Shown here: positions 28,097 through 37,423 of the stretch, piece by piece
Layout of the letters: each line of letters opens with the position of its first letter
How positions within the stretch are numbered: the first letter of the stretch is position 1
NCBI RefSeq assembly: GCF_009832865.1
Contig: NZ_CP047130.1
Coordinates: forward strand, 1,674,001-1,738,000
DNA: 64,000 nt
Origin: Colwellia sp. 20A7
GTDB lineage: Bacteria; Pseudomonadota; Gammaproteobacteria; Enterobacterales; Alteromonadaceae
Reading direction: 5' to 3'
Notes under the pieces: generated by a model
Seen by the model: the letters and a program-made list of their open reading frames with translations, nothing else
Databases searched by the model: none
What the model was told of the DNA's origin: nothing
Position numbers and translations under genes: made by a program

Positions 28097-29510
28097 TAAA
28101 CCTGAAAACTTCGCTCAAAATGTTACTGAGGCTTTAGCGCAACCTGATTTGAAAATGATCATCAGACGCACAACCGACAAAGCAGAAGCAAAACGTTCTG
28201 ATGCCATTGCAAACTTTCCTGAGTTTGAAAAGGCGAGAACGCAGGGACAAAAAGTTAAAGACCATACCATTAAGTATATGGATCATTATTTAGCTGAATT
28301 TGAAAAGAATGCGCTAGCTCAAGGAACTATTGTTCATTGGGCGAGTACTGCTGAAGAAGCTTCAAAAATTGTGTTAGATATATGTCGCGAGCACAAAGCA
28401 AAAAAAGTGACTCGCAGTAAATCAATGTTGGGTGAAGAAATTGGCTTAACCCATGCTTTTGATAATTCAGACATGGAGCGAATTGAAACCGATCTTGCCG
28501 AACATATCATTCAACTTGCAGGCGATCCGCCATCTCATATCATTTGGCCAGCTATGCACAGAAGTAGGGAAGACGTTGTTAAGCTTTTTAGAGAGTTTCA
28601 TACTGACCCAACTTACTCTGAAGAAATTACCGATTTGGTAAGAAGTGCTCGACGAGATTTACGTACTAAGTTTTTAACATCTGATATTGGTATTAGTGGC
28701 TCTAATTTCTTACTTGCCGACAGTGGCTCAACTTGTACGGTAACTAACGAAGGTAATGCTGAACTTACAATCACGCCACCTAAAGTACATATAGTGACTG
28801 CTGGTATAGAAAAGCTCGTACCATCAATGGCACATGCTATTCCTTTATTACGTTTATTAACGCGCTCCGCTACGGGTGCAGATATAACGCAATATATAAC
28901 TTTTCATAATGGTCCAAAAAGAAAGAACGATGCAGATGGACCCCAAGAATGTCACATTGTATTAGTGGATAACGGCCGAACAAAAATGCTGGCAGAAGGC
29001 ATGGAAGAAATGCTGCGCTGTATTCGCTGTGGAGCTTGTATGAATCATTGTGTGGTATACAAACATATTGGCGGACATGCTTATGGCTCTGTATATCCTG
29101 GGCCTATGGGCTCGGTACTTACGCCTCATTTACAAAGCCTTGAAGTCGCCAATAAGCAAACTCATGCTTGTACCATGAACGGCCGTTGTGAAGATGTTTG
29201 TCCTGTTAATATTCCTCTGCCTAAATTATTACGCTCGCTGCGCGCACAATCGTGGGAGAAAAAGTATGAACCTTTAACCAATCGCTTTGTTGTTAAATTT
29301 TTCGGTGTTCTAGCTAAAAGACCTCAACTGTTTCAACTGTTCTCATCTTGCAGTCTTATTTTTATGAAAGCCTTCAGTCGTAATGGCTGGATCAAATACA
29401 TGCCATTTACCTCAGGTTGGACACGCAACCGAGACTTGATTGAACCAGAAACAACAACGTTTATGCATCAATATAAAAAAATGAAAAAATCGAATAGTGG
29501 TGGATCGTAA
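28086..29510 (+). CDS. lutB: L-lactate utilization protein LutB, Fe-S protein
   Basis: The 474-residue protein has the LUD domain in its first 300 residues (KVTRSKSMLGEEIGLTHAF, GISGSNFLLADSGSTCTVTNEGN) and two 4Fe-4S motifs: MLRCIRCGACMNHCVVYKHIGG (near 315) and HACTMNGRCEDVCPVNIPLPKLL (near 360). It is the central redox subunit of the LutABC lactate oxidation complex. The N-terminus starts inside lutA, so translation is coupled. Confidence 0.96.
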   Translation: MQANKPENFAQNVTEALAQPDLKMIIRRTTDKAEAKRSDAIANFPEFEKARTQGQKVKDHTIKYMDHYLAEFEKNALAQGTIVHWASTAEEASKIVLDICREHKAKKVTRSKSMLGEEIGLTHAFDNSDMERIETDLAEHIIQLAGDPPSHIIWPAMHRSREDVVKLFREFHTDPTYSEEITDLVRSARRDLRTKFLTSDIGISGSNFLLADSGSTCTVTNEGNAELTITPPKVHIVTAGIEKLVPSMAHAIPLLRLLTRSATGADITQYITFHNGPKRKNDADGPQECHIVLVDNGRTKMLAEGMEEMLRCIRCGACMNHCVVYKHIGGHAYGSVYPGPMGSVLTPHLQSLEVANKQTHACTMNGRCEDVCPVNIPLPKLLRSLRAQSWEKKYEPLTNRFVVKFFGVLAKRPQLFQLFSSCSLIFMKAFSRNGWIKYMPFTSGWTRNRDLIEPETTTFMHQYKKMKKSNSGGS

Positions 29511-29513
29511 ATC

Positions 29514-30197
29514 ATGAATAAACAAATAAGTGATATGAGCAGAGAAAAAATATTTAGTGCTATTCAAGCTGCAAAACCAACAGTTACAGCCGATGTTAAA
29601 ACTATTGAAGATGAAGCGCTTGAGCTTTTAAAAGAAAGTGAATTTGCGCGTCCTCAATTAATGTCTGCAGACGCTACAGAAGCGTTAATGTTAAGAATTG
29701 AAGCAGGTTTAGTAATTGGTACAACATGCGAGAAAATTTCAACGCTTGATACTTTACCTAATGCAGTTAAAAAGTTTTTTGATGTAAATGATTTACCGCC
29801 TGAACTTAAAGTGCAAGGTGTTGAACAACTCAATACGTTGGATTGGGAAGGCATTACGATAGACGTAGATATTGAAAAAGATAACACAGTAGGGCTATGT
29901 TTGGCTGAATATGGTGTTGCGGAAACGGGCTCATTTGTTGCTCACTCAAGCCCTGAAATGCCCATTTTATTGAATTTTCTTTCGTTATATTTAATTGCTG
30001 TTATTCCTAAGTCAAAAATACTTCACTACATGGATGACTACGCGCTTATCGCAAATGAAATTGCTAAGAAAAAACAAACGCCACGAAATATGTGTTTAAT
30101 ATCAGGCGTTAGTGGTACAACAGATATTGAAGGTGTGTTAGTGAAAGGTGCTCACGGACCTGAAGTTTTGCATATTATTATTGTTGAAGATGAGTAA
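29514..30197 (+). CDS. lutC: L-lactate utilization protein LutC
   Basis: The 227-residue protein is a LUD-domain subunit: VGLCLAEYGVAETGSFVAHSS and the C-terminal SGTTDIEGVLVKGAHGPEVLHIIIVEDE are characteristic of LutC/YkgG. It starts 3 nt after the lutB stop. No lactate permease (lldP/lctP) and no D-lactate dehydrogenase lie beside the operon in this window, so uptake must be encoded elsewhere. Confidence 0.95.
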   Translation: MNKQISDMSREKIFSAIQAAKPTVTADVKTIEDEALELLKESEFARPQLMSADATEALMLRIEAGLVIGTTCEKISTLDTLPNAVKKFFDVNDLPPELKVQGVEQLNTLDWEGITIDVDIEKDNTVGLCLAEYGVAETGSFVAHSSPEMPILLNFLSLYLIAVIPKSKILHYMDDYALIANEIAKKKQTPRNMCLISGVSGTTDIEGVLVKGAHGPEVLHIIIVEDE

Positions 30198-30611
30198 AAT
30201 CAGATTGAATAATGTGAGTTATTATTTGTTGATGGCTACCTCATTTGCTTCTTGCTGGAAATAAGTCAGTTACTGATATTTGACGATAAAAATATTTAGG
30301 CAAAAGGGAGGCGATAAATAATATAATTTATGAGGCAAGATAAAGAATATTTATAGTTTCAGTCTAATTATTGTACAGTGGTGACTGACTAGATCTAAAT
30401 AGTGATAAAAGCTTAAAGAACTGGCCGAAATGAAAGGATGTTGAACTATTTAATACTTTTATAAAATTTTAGCTTACTTTATCAGTATGATATCTCAACA
30501 TTGGAAACTCAATAAGCAATAATTAGAGCACGTTTTTCTGAACATTAAGCCGTATAATAAAAAATTATTACGAAGTTAATTTAATAAAGTAAGTTTTAAG
30601 GTAAATATCAT
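30198..30611. other. Intergenic stretch after lutC
   Basis: Strongly AT-rich, with no reading frame or strong hairpin that I can support. It should hold the end of the lut transcript and the promoter for the cytochrome gene; a TAAGG site at the right end is the likely ribosome site for the TTG start at 30612. Confidence 0.5.
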
Positions 30612-32807
30612 TTGAATATTAAATATGTAGTAAGTTTTTTTTGTTTTTTATTTTTATCTGTTACTTCAGTACAGTCAGCTGAAGTTAGTGGACATGATTT
30701 CCAGAAAAAAGCGCCTATTTCAAATCAAACCTGTACTTCATGCCATGCTCAGTCAGAGCAAGAGTGGGGACATTCTGATCACGCAAAAGCTATGTCTGTT
30801 GCTGATAGCACAACGGTAGTTGGTGATTTTTCAGGTGTAGATATTGAGCATTATGGTCAAAAAGCTCACTTCTTTATTAAAGATAACCATTATCAAGTCA
30901 CTGTTTCTTATGACGATAACGTTGACACGTACCCAATAAAATATACTTTTGGCTATACGCCATTACAACAATATTTAGTTGAAACTGCGCCAGGAAAGCT
31001 ACACGTACTGCCTTTTGCTTGGGATGCTAGAGATAAAGAACAAGGTGGACAGCGTTGGTATCACAACTATAGTCATGAAGAAATTCGTCCAGAAGATAGA
31101 CTACATTGGCGTCAGCCTTTACAAAATTGGAACGGCATGTGCGCAGATTGTCATTCGGATGGGCTGGTTAGAAACTATGATGGTCAAGATAACACCTTCA
31201 AAACTGAATTTGATAACATCAATGTAGGTTGCTTATCTTGCCATGGTGATATGACCGACCATATGAAAACACCAAAGAAAGCAGAGGTACGTGATAGCGT
31301 TACATCAATCAATCATCCTACAGGTCGATGGTTACGAAGCATAGGCGATAAAACAGCTCATTGGGAAGGTGGCGAACGTAATAACGATTTTATGGACAAT
31401 TGTTTTGCGTGTCATTCACTTAGAGCCCCATTAATCGACGGCTTTAAAGCAAACACCCCATTTTTAGATCAATTTACACCTAATTTTACCGCTAGCCCTA
31501 ACTATTATGCTGATGGTCAAATTAAAGAAGAAGTATATGTTTATGGCTCTTTTTTACAAAGTAAAATGTATAAAGAAGGTGTTAATTGTTTAGATTGTCA
31601 TGATAAACATACGATGAAACTAAAAGTTGAGGGTAATGGTTTATGTTTACAATGTCATGGCGGTGAAGTTTATAATGTTAAAAAACATCATCAACATGAA
31701 GAAAGCTCAACAGGTGCTCAATGTGTAAATTGTCACATGCCTGAAACTACCTATATGGGCGTTGATGATAGAAGAGATCATAGCTTCAAAATTCCTCGTC
31801 CTCATTTATCTGAAACGTTCGACACGCCTAACGCTTGTGTACAATGCCATGAAGACAAGTCTAACGAATGGGCAAGTACTAGTTTAGAAAAGTGGCACGG
31901 TAAGCCTAAAGCTATTCTCTCAAGTAAGCATTTGTTGATGATTTTAAATAGCGGACAAGGTATTTCGTTAGTGCAGCATTTGTCTATTATGGCTGATGAG
32001 CAACTTGATATTATGAGCCGAGCTTCTGCTATTCAATTACTAAGTTACACCACAACTACAATTAGTGTAGCTGAGTTGGAGCCGTACTTATCTCATAAGG
32101 AAGCATTAATAAGGTTAAGTGCTGCAAGTGTTGCAACTTTATTGTCACCATCGGACAGAGTTAATCAACTAAGTCCTTTATTAAAAGATAAATATAAGTC
32201 GATAAGAGTTGCGGCTGCTCGTAGCCTATTGTCTGGTGATGTACTTTTTCTTAATAAAACCCTTTTTGATAAGGCATTTAAAGAGTTAATTATTTCTAAT
32301 GATGTTAATAGTTGGCGTGGTGAAGGCATGGCAAATAAAGGCATATTAGCGCTAGAAATGAATAGAAAAACAGAGGCTGAAGAGGCCTTCAAAAAGGCGA
32401 TTAAAATAGAGCCTTATTTTGATACGGGCTATATCAACTTAGCTGATATATATCGCTCTCAACAGAAGACATTTCAAGTAGCGTCAGTACTTTCAAAAGG
32501 TATTAAACTCAACCCTAAGTCAGCTGCTTTACATTATTCCTATGGATTACACTTTGTTCGTCAAAAACGCTTAGACAAAGGATTACCTCTGTTTGAAAAA
32601 TCTATGCAGCTTATGCCAAGTAACCCAGAATATGCTTATACTTATATTCTCGCATTAGATGGTGCAGGACAAAGTCAGGATGCATTAGTTAAGCTAAAAG
32701 CATTATTTCCAAACTACCAAAATAATTCACAGCTTAAAGAGCTAGGTTTGTATCTATCACAGAAGCTTAATTCGAGAGCTGATTATAATTGGTTTATTAA
32801 TAATTAA
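30612..32807 (+). CDS. Octaheme c-type cytochrome with TPR domain
   Basis: The 731-residue protein starts at TTG (AAGG about 11 nt upstream; no ATG in frame nearby). Residues 1-22 are a signal peptide ending VQSA. Eight CXXCH motifs follow: CTSCH at 41, CADCH, CLSCH, CFACH, CLDCH, CLQCH, CVNCH and CVQCH at about 410. The second half has HEAT-like then TPR repeats (AEEAFKKAIKIEPYFDTGYINLADIYRSQ, AALHYSYGLHFVRQKRLDKGLPLFEKSMQLMPSN). It is a periplasmic electron-transfer or multiheme oxidoreductase protein with a protein-binding tail. Its substrate is unknown; lutABC upstream is a possible but unproven electron source. Confidence 0.9.
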   Translation: MNIKYVVSFFCFLFLSVTSVQSAEVSGHDFQKKAPISNQTCTSCHAQSEQEWGHSDHAKAMSVADSTTVVGDFSGVDIEHYGQKAHFFIKDNHYQVTVSYDDNVDTYPIKYTFGYTPLQQYLVETAPGKLHVLPFAWDARDKEQGGQRWYHNYSHEEIRPEDRLHWRQPLQNWNGMCADCHSDGLVRNYDGQDNTFKTEFDNINVGCLSCHGDMTDHMKTPKKAEVRDSVTSINHPTGRWLRSIGDKTAHWEGGERNNDFMDNCFACHSLRAPLIDGFKANTPFLDQFTPNFTASPNYYADGQIKEEVYVYGSFLQSKMYKEGVNCLDCHDKHTMKLKVEGNGLCLQCHGGEVYNVKKHHQHEESSTGAQCVNCHMPETTYMGVDDRRDHSFKIPRPHLSETFDTPNACVQCHEDKSNEWASTSLEKWHGKPKAILSSKHLLMILNSGQGISLVQHLSIMADEQLDIMSRASAIQLLSYTTTTISVAELEPYLSHKEALIRLSAASVATLLSPSDRVNQLSPLLKDKYKSIRVAAARSLLSGDVLFLNKTLFDKAFKELIISNDVNSWRGEGMANKGILALEMNRKTEAEEAFKKAIKIEPYFDTGYINLADIYRSQQKTFQVASVLSKGIKLNPKSAALHYSYGLHFVRQKRLDKGLPLFEKSMQLMPSNPEYAYTYILALDGAGQSQDALVKLKALFPNYQNNSQLKELGLYLSQKLNSRADYNWFINN

Positions 32808-32829
32808 TAATCGCCTATAGATTTTTTGA

Positions 32830-32853
32830 GAGGCGCACAATATGTTTCGCCTC
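32830..32853 (+). terminator. Weak hairpin after the octaheme cytochrome
   Basis: GAGGCG (32830-32835) pairs with CGCCTC (32848-32853); AAGTTTA follows. It lies 22 bp past the stop codon. The stem is short and the T run poor, so termination is only likely. Confidence 0.35.
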
Positions 32854-33065
32854 AAGTTTACAACTAGTATTCAAAAAGTCTAATTCAATTCAGTAAGCTA
32901 GCAAAATAAAAGTATGGCATGATAAACAACAGAAATAACTTGCCATTGTAGTAAATAAGCTAATAAATGCATTATGGTTATATTTATCCTATATACCACT
33001 GGTAATTTTTGGTCATAAGACTATGCTTGAATTTCATTCTTGAATTATTTAATGGAGTACGACTT

Positions 33066-33281
33066 ATGGGATCTGATAATACCGATAGAAATAAACCAGG
33101 GATAGCCAATTTTGCGGCCTTAAAAACCGCTATAGTTAATGGTGAAGACCAACTGGTAAAAGAGTTACTACCAAACGAACCTATGCTTGATATTGAAAAA
33201 AGCTATCTTATTGACTTAGCACAATTAAACAAAAGCCATACGATCATCAAATTACTTGAAGAGATCCCCGTAAAGAAATAG
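33066..33281 (+). CDS. Small protein, 71 aa, ankyrin-like
   Basis: Start set at 33066 because GGAG ends 10 nt before it. The acidic 71-residue product (FAALKTAIVNGEDQLVKELL then IDLAQLNKSHTIIKLLEEIP) has two helix-turn-helix units reminiscent of ankyrin-type repeats. It stands alone between the cytochrome gene and an IS3 element. No function can be given. Confidence 0.55.
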   Translation: MGSDNTDRNKPGIANFAALKTAIVNGEDQLVKELLPNEPMLDIEKSYLIDLAQLNKSHTIIKLLEEIPVKK

Positions 33282-33462
33282 CTTTTTTTATTTGAGCTGT
33301 TAAGGGGAGGCTAGCGGTTAAATAACTCAAACTTTGCTATAGCTCTATCTGTTTCAATTACATGATTTACCTTCAACAAACCAACGTAAATCATGTGATG
33401 ACGTGGTTTAATTGATTCGACTACCCCAGTTAAGGAATAATGAACTTAATCGGAGAATGAAA

Positions 33463-33756
33463 ATGACAACACGTAAAAAATATTCCAAGGAATTTAAACT
33501 TGATGCTATCTCTTTAGTCAGAGATCAAAACATTAGTATTTCTGAAGCTAGCAGGAATCTAGGGATTGGAAATCAAATGCTCGGCCGCTGGATCAAAGAA
33601 GCTGAAAATGAAGATGGTCAAGCTTTTCGAGGTAATGGAAAACTGACACCCGATCAAGAAGAAAATCGTCAATTAAAAGCGCAAGTCAAACGCCTAGAAA
33701 TGGAGCGCGATATATTAAAAAAAGCGACGGTCTTCTTTGCAAAAGAAACGAAGTAA
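33463..33756 (+). CDS. IS3-family transposase OrfA
   Basis: The 97-residue protein has an N-terminal helix-turn-helix (YSKEFKLDAISLVRDQNISISEASRNLGIGNQMLGRWIK) and the leucine-zipper end NRQLKAQVKRLEMERDILKKA. GGAG lies 7 nt before the chosen ATG. OrfA binds the element ends and regulates transposition. Its 3' part contains the slippery site for OrfAB production. Confidence 0.92.
   Translation: MTTRKKYSKEFKLDAISLVRDQNISISEASRNLGIGNQMLGRWIKEAENEDGQAFRGNGKLTPDQEENRQLKAQVKRLEMERDILKKATVFFAKETK
33717..33724 (+). promoter_or_regulatory. Programmed -1 frameshift site, A AAA AAA G
   Basis: A run of seven A followed by G sits at the end of orfA in the frame needed for -1 slippage. After slippage the frame reads ILKKSDGLLCKRNEVKYSF and enters orfB, as in other IS3 elements that make an OrfAB fusion. 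Confidence 0.7.
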
Positions 33757-33794
33757 AATATTCGTTTATTACCCATCATAAGAAGATCTGGTCG

Positions 33795-34632
33795 GTGGTA
33801 TTAATGTGCCGCGTATTGGGTGTGAAAACTAATAATTATTATAGTTATCAGAAACGTAATACAAATAAAACAAATGATGCAACACATCAAGAAATGATTG
33901 AGTTAGTAAAGGATATAGCCAAATTCAGTGACAATACTTATGGCGAAAGGCGTATTAAAGCGGTACTGAATGCTTTGAGTTTTTCCTATCAGTCGATGGA
34001 AAGTAGCCAAATTAATGAAAGAGGCAAATGTTTGGGTTCGCTATAAAAAGAAATATAAAGTCACTACTAATAGTGATCATAATAAGCCACTTTATAAAAA
34101 TGAACTTGAACAAAACTTTACCACAGAGCAAGCAAATCAAGCATTTGTCGGTGATATTACTTACATTTGGACAGCAGAAGGTTGGCTCTATTTAGCCGTT
34201 GTTATTGACTTGTACTCTCGTAAAGTTGTTGGTTGGAGCATGGGGTCGAGAATGAAAGCTCAACTTGTCTGTGATGCACTAACAATGGCTATTTGGCAAA
34301 GAAGCCCTGAGAAAGGACTTATTGTTCATTCCGATCAAGGTGTTCAATACGCAAGCCACCAGTATAGACAATTACTCAATAACAATGGCTTTATTGGTAG
34401 TATGAGTAAGAAGGGTTGCTGTTGGGATAATGCCGTTGCCGAAAGCTTCTTTGGCAGCCTAAAGCAAGAGCGTGTCCACTGGAAAAATTATGAAACACGC
34501 TATGAAGCTCAACAAGATATAATGAATTACATAACCATGTGGTACAACAGTAACCGACTACACTCTTACTTAGGGTATCAAAGCCCTAATGATTTTGAAT
34601 TGAAAATTAATGAGTTAGAAAAAGTAGCTTAA
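33795..34632 (+). pseudogene. IS3-family transposase OrfB, frameshifted
   Basis: The frame runs from the slippery region through VLMCRVLGVKTNNYYSY and NTYGERRIKAVLNAL, then breaks at a T5 run (33980-33984). Removing one T restores FPISRWKVAKLMKEANVWVRY, which joins the downstream frame. That part has the complete rve DDE core: FVGDITYIWTAEGWLYLAVVID (first Asp pair), VHSDQGVQYAS (second Asp) and CCWDNAVAESFFGSLKQE (Glu). The single insertion makes the transposase inactive unless the base is a sequencing error. Confidence 0.9.
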
Positions 34633-34907
34633 CTAGGGTGTCTGAATTTACTTGACCAGGTCATGAGTTAGCTAACTAAAGAGTGATATTTTAGGGGAGA
34701 GCACAACTATAATATAATTCACCTTCAATAATTCTCATCAAATTAAACACAAGCTACTACGCTTGTTCATATTCTAAACTTACCTTGCTGGCTTTACATT
34801 ATTTTATTATTATCTTTAGTATTAAGTTATACATTTTCACTAGGGTGAATGCATAACTTCAGTTATGATCTTTTTCAATTAACTTATTATAAATATTTGA
34901 GGTATTA

Positions 34908-36083
34908 ATGTTAGGTACAGCTTGTTCAGCTTCGGCAACAAAAGTAATGATGTTAGGTTGCGGAGAATTAGGTAAAGAAGTGGTTATTGAGTTACAACGC
35001 TTAGGTGTTGAAGTTATTGGTGTTGATCGCTATGCCAATGCGCCTGGTATGCAAGTAGCTCATCGAAGCTATGTTGTTAACATGCTTGATGGTGATGCGC
35101 TACGCGCATTAGTTGAAAAAGAGCGTCCTCATTTTATTGTTCCTGAGATTGAAGCTATTGCTACAGACACTTTAGCTGAGCTTGAGCAAGAAGGCTTCAA
35201 TGTTGTGCCAAGTGCTAGAGCAACACAATTAACAATGAACAGAGAAGGTATTCGATGTTTAGCGGCTGAAACGTTAGGGCTAGCTACTTCAGCATATATA
35301 TTTGCTGCTACGTATGAAGAGTTTACCGCCGGTATTGAACAAATAGGCATACCGTGTGTTGTTAAACCTATTATGAGTTCGTCGGGTAAAGGTCAATCAC
35401 TAATTCGCTCAAATGATGATATTGAAACTGCTTGGAAATATGCACAAGAAGGCGGTCGTGCTGGTAAAGGTAAAGTTATCATCGAAGGTTTTGTTGATTT
35501 TGATTATGAAATAACGTTATTAACGATTAATGCTAAAGATGGCATACATTATTGTGCTCCTATTGGTCATCGTCAAGAAGACGGCGATTATCGTGAGTCA
35601 TGGCAGCCAGCCGTTATGTCTGATTTAGCTATTGAAAAAGCACAACAAATGGCTAAAAGTGTCGTTGAAGCTTTAGGTGGTCGCGGTTTATTTGGTGTTG
35701 AGCTATTTATTAAAGGTGATAAGGTTATTTTTAGTGAAGTATCACCACGCCCACATGATACCGGATTAGTTACTCTTATTTCACAAGATTTATCTGAATT
35801 TGCTTTGCATGCTCGTGCGATTTTAGGCTTGCCTATTCATCAAATAGAGCAGTATGGCCCAAGTGCTTCAGCGGTTATTTTGCGAGAAGGTACCTCAAAA
35901 GATATTCGTTTTTCAGGTCTTGAAGATGCATTAGCTCAGCCTCAAACACAAGTTCGTCTATTTGGTAAACCTGAAATTGATGGACGACGTCGCTTAGGTG
36001 TTATTTTAAAGCGTGCAGAATCTATTGAAAAAGCTATTGAGATAGCAGTGGATACTGCAACTAAGGTTAAAGTAGACTTTTAA
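34908..36083 (+). CDS. purT: Formate-dependent phosphoribosylglycinamide formyltransferase
   Basis: The 391-residue ATP-grasp enzyme begins with the nucleotide fold [20 protein letters not shown] and [31 protein letters not shown] is the ATP-binding loop, ESWQPAVMS and [27 protein letters not shown] are the metal and substrate regions. It makes formyl-GAR from GAR, formate and ATP in purine synthesis, an alternative to PurN. It is monocistronic. No clear PurR palindrome was seen upstream. Confidence 0.97.
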   Translation: MLGTACSASATKVMMLGCGELGKEVVIELQRLGVEVIGVDRYANAPGMQVAHRSYVVNMLDGDALRALVEKERPHFIVPEIEAIATDTLAELEQEGFNVVPSARATQLTMNREGIRCLAAETLGLATSAYIFAATYEEFTAGIEQIGIPCVVKPIMSSSGKGQSLIRSNDDIETAWKYAQEGGRAGKGKVIIEGFVDFDYEITLLTINAKDGIHYCAPIGHRQEDGDYRESWQPAVMSDLAIEKAQQMAKSVVEALGGRGLFGVELFIKGDKVIFSEVSPRPHDTGLVTLISQDLSEFALHARAILGLPIHQIEQYGPSASAVILREGTSKDIRFSGLEDALAQPQTQVRLFGKPEIDGRRRLGVILKRAESIEKAIEIAVDTATKVKVDF

Positions 36084-36210
36084 AGTAAAGCGCTATAATT
36101 CTCTTAATATTTACCGTTATTTTATCAGCGATGAATTTAATGAGAATAACGATATTCTGATAGGGTAATGTTTATATGAATGGCTAGAAAGCTTGCTATT
36201 CTTGAACATT

Positions 36211-36246
36211 ATCTCTATCTCTATCTCTATCTCTATCTCTATCTCT
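36211..36246. repeat. Hexanucleotide repeat (ATCTCT)6
   Basis: Six perfect copies of ATCTCT span 36 bp in the convergent interval between purT and the LysR gene. It lies outside any gene and downstream of both, so an effect on expression is not obvious. Confidence 0.95.
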
Positions 36247-36353
36247 GATGCCTGATGTTTATGTTAGAGTCATTGCTGTACCCTAAATAATTCCAATGGG
36301 TTACATCTTTATCGATGAGTGAGCTAGGGCATTAAAATAATATTTTGTTATTT

Positions 36354-37292
36354 TTAATACATATCTTCAAAATTTGGAATCGCCTGTTCCCAAACTGGTG
36401 TTTCTTTGCCAATATATTCACGTACCGCATCAAAAAATAACCTTGTTCTAACAGGAAGATCTCGGTGGGGATAATAGGCATAAATTGCCCCGAACTGTAT
36501 TAGTTTTATATTAGTCAATAAAGGAACTAATTCTCCCTCCATTATTTCGTTAGCGAGTATAAAAGCAGGCGCAATAATAAAAGTAGTACCTGAAAGTGTT
36601 TTCATCAGTAGTACTTCAGGATCATTAGCTCTATATACACTTTTAAGTTTCTGTTCTTGTAGCTTATCGTGTTCATCATAATACTGCACACGGTCAATTC
36701 TATAAGATGCACCAGCATAGGTCGCTGCGGGTAGTTTAGCTAAATCCTCCATGGTATTAGGCATACCATAATTTTTAATAAACTCGGGTGTTGCCAGTAT
36801 TAATAAACGATTTCGAGCAATTTGGCGGGCAATTAGTGACGAATCTTTGGGCTCGCCTACGCGAAAAGCTAAATCAAACCCTTCTGAGACAATATCCATT
36901 AAGCGATCACTTAAATTCAATTCAACTTCTACTTGTGGAAAACGCTTTTGAAAATCATTAATCACTGGTTGTAAGTAACGCTTACCAAATAAAGTACTTG
37001 AGGTAATTCTAAGTAACCCTTGTGGCTCTAAATGAAAGTTCTCTGCAATACGTACTGTGTCACCGAGTAGCGTTCGTAATTCTGTTGCTTTTTTTATCAT
37101 TTCAGAGCCAGCAGCGGTTAATGAGAATGAACGTGTGGTCCTATTAAGTAGTCTTACGCCTAACTCATCTTCTAAACGGTTAATTTGTTTGGAAATAACG
37201 GAACGATCTATATTGCGTATTTCAGCTGCTCTGATAAAAGAACCTTGCTCTACCACTTCAAGTAACATTAATAATCGACTCGTTGTGTCCAT
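36354..37292 (-). CDS. LysR-family regulator, probable repressor/activator of the RND operon
   Basis: The 312-residue protein has the LysR winged helix (SFIRAAEIRNIDRSVISKQINRLEDELGVRLLNRTTRSFSLTAAG) and an effector domain (LRITSSTLFGKRYLQPVINDFQKRFPQVEVELNLSDRLMDIVSEGFDLAFRVG). It is divergent from the efflux operon with 131 bp between starts, the classical arrangement for a local regulator. The effector is unknown. Confidence 0.93.
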   Translation of the reverse strand: MDTTSRLLMLLEVVEQGSFIRAAEIRNIDRSVISKQINRLEDELGVRLLNRTTRSFSLTAAGSEMIKKATELRTLLGDTVRIAENFHLEPQGLLRITSSTLFGKRYLQPVINDFQKRFPQVEVELNLSDRLMDIVSEGFDLAFRVGEPKDSSLIARQIARNRLLILATPEFIKNYGMPNTMEDLAKLPAATYAGASYRIDRVQYYDEHDKLQEQKLKSVYRANDPEVLLMKTLSGTTFIIAPAFILANEIMEGELVPLLTNIKLIQFGAIYAYYPHRDLPVRTRLFFDAVREYIGKETPVWEQAIPNFEDMY

Positions 37293-37423
37293 TAGTTATC
37301 CCCACTGATTATCACGATTTAACTCTATTGTTGCCATTTTGGCACTAATCAAATGTAAAAACTATTCTTTTTGTCACTAAACAAATTACATAAAATTGCG
37401 GCCACATCACCATAGGAGTTAAC

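Larger units (their letters stand above)
33399..34663 (+). mobile_element. IS3-family insertion sequence
   Basis: The ends read inward as TGACGTGGTTTAATTGATTC (left) and TGACCTGGTCAAGTAAATTC (right), continuing to a shared AGTTAAG about 35 bp in. Both ends are flanked by the 3-bp repeat TGA (33396-33398, 34664-34666), a normal IS3 target duplication. The 1265-bp element holds orfA and a frameshifted orfB. Confidence 0.88.

Noticed and set aside
34664..34907. PurR operator before purT
   Set aside because: No ACGCAAACGTTTGCGT-like palindrome was seen.
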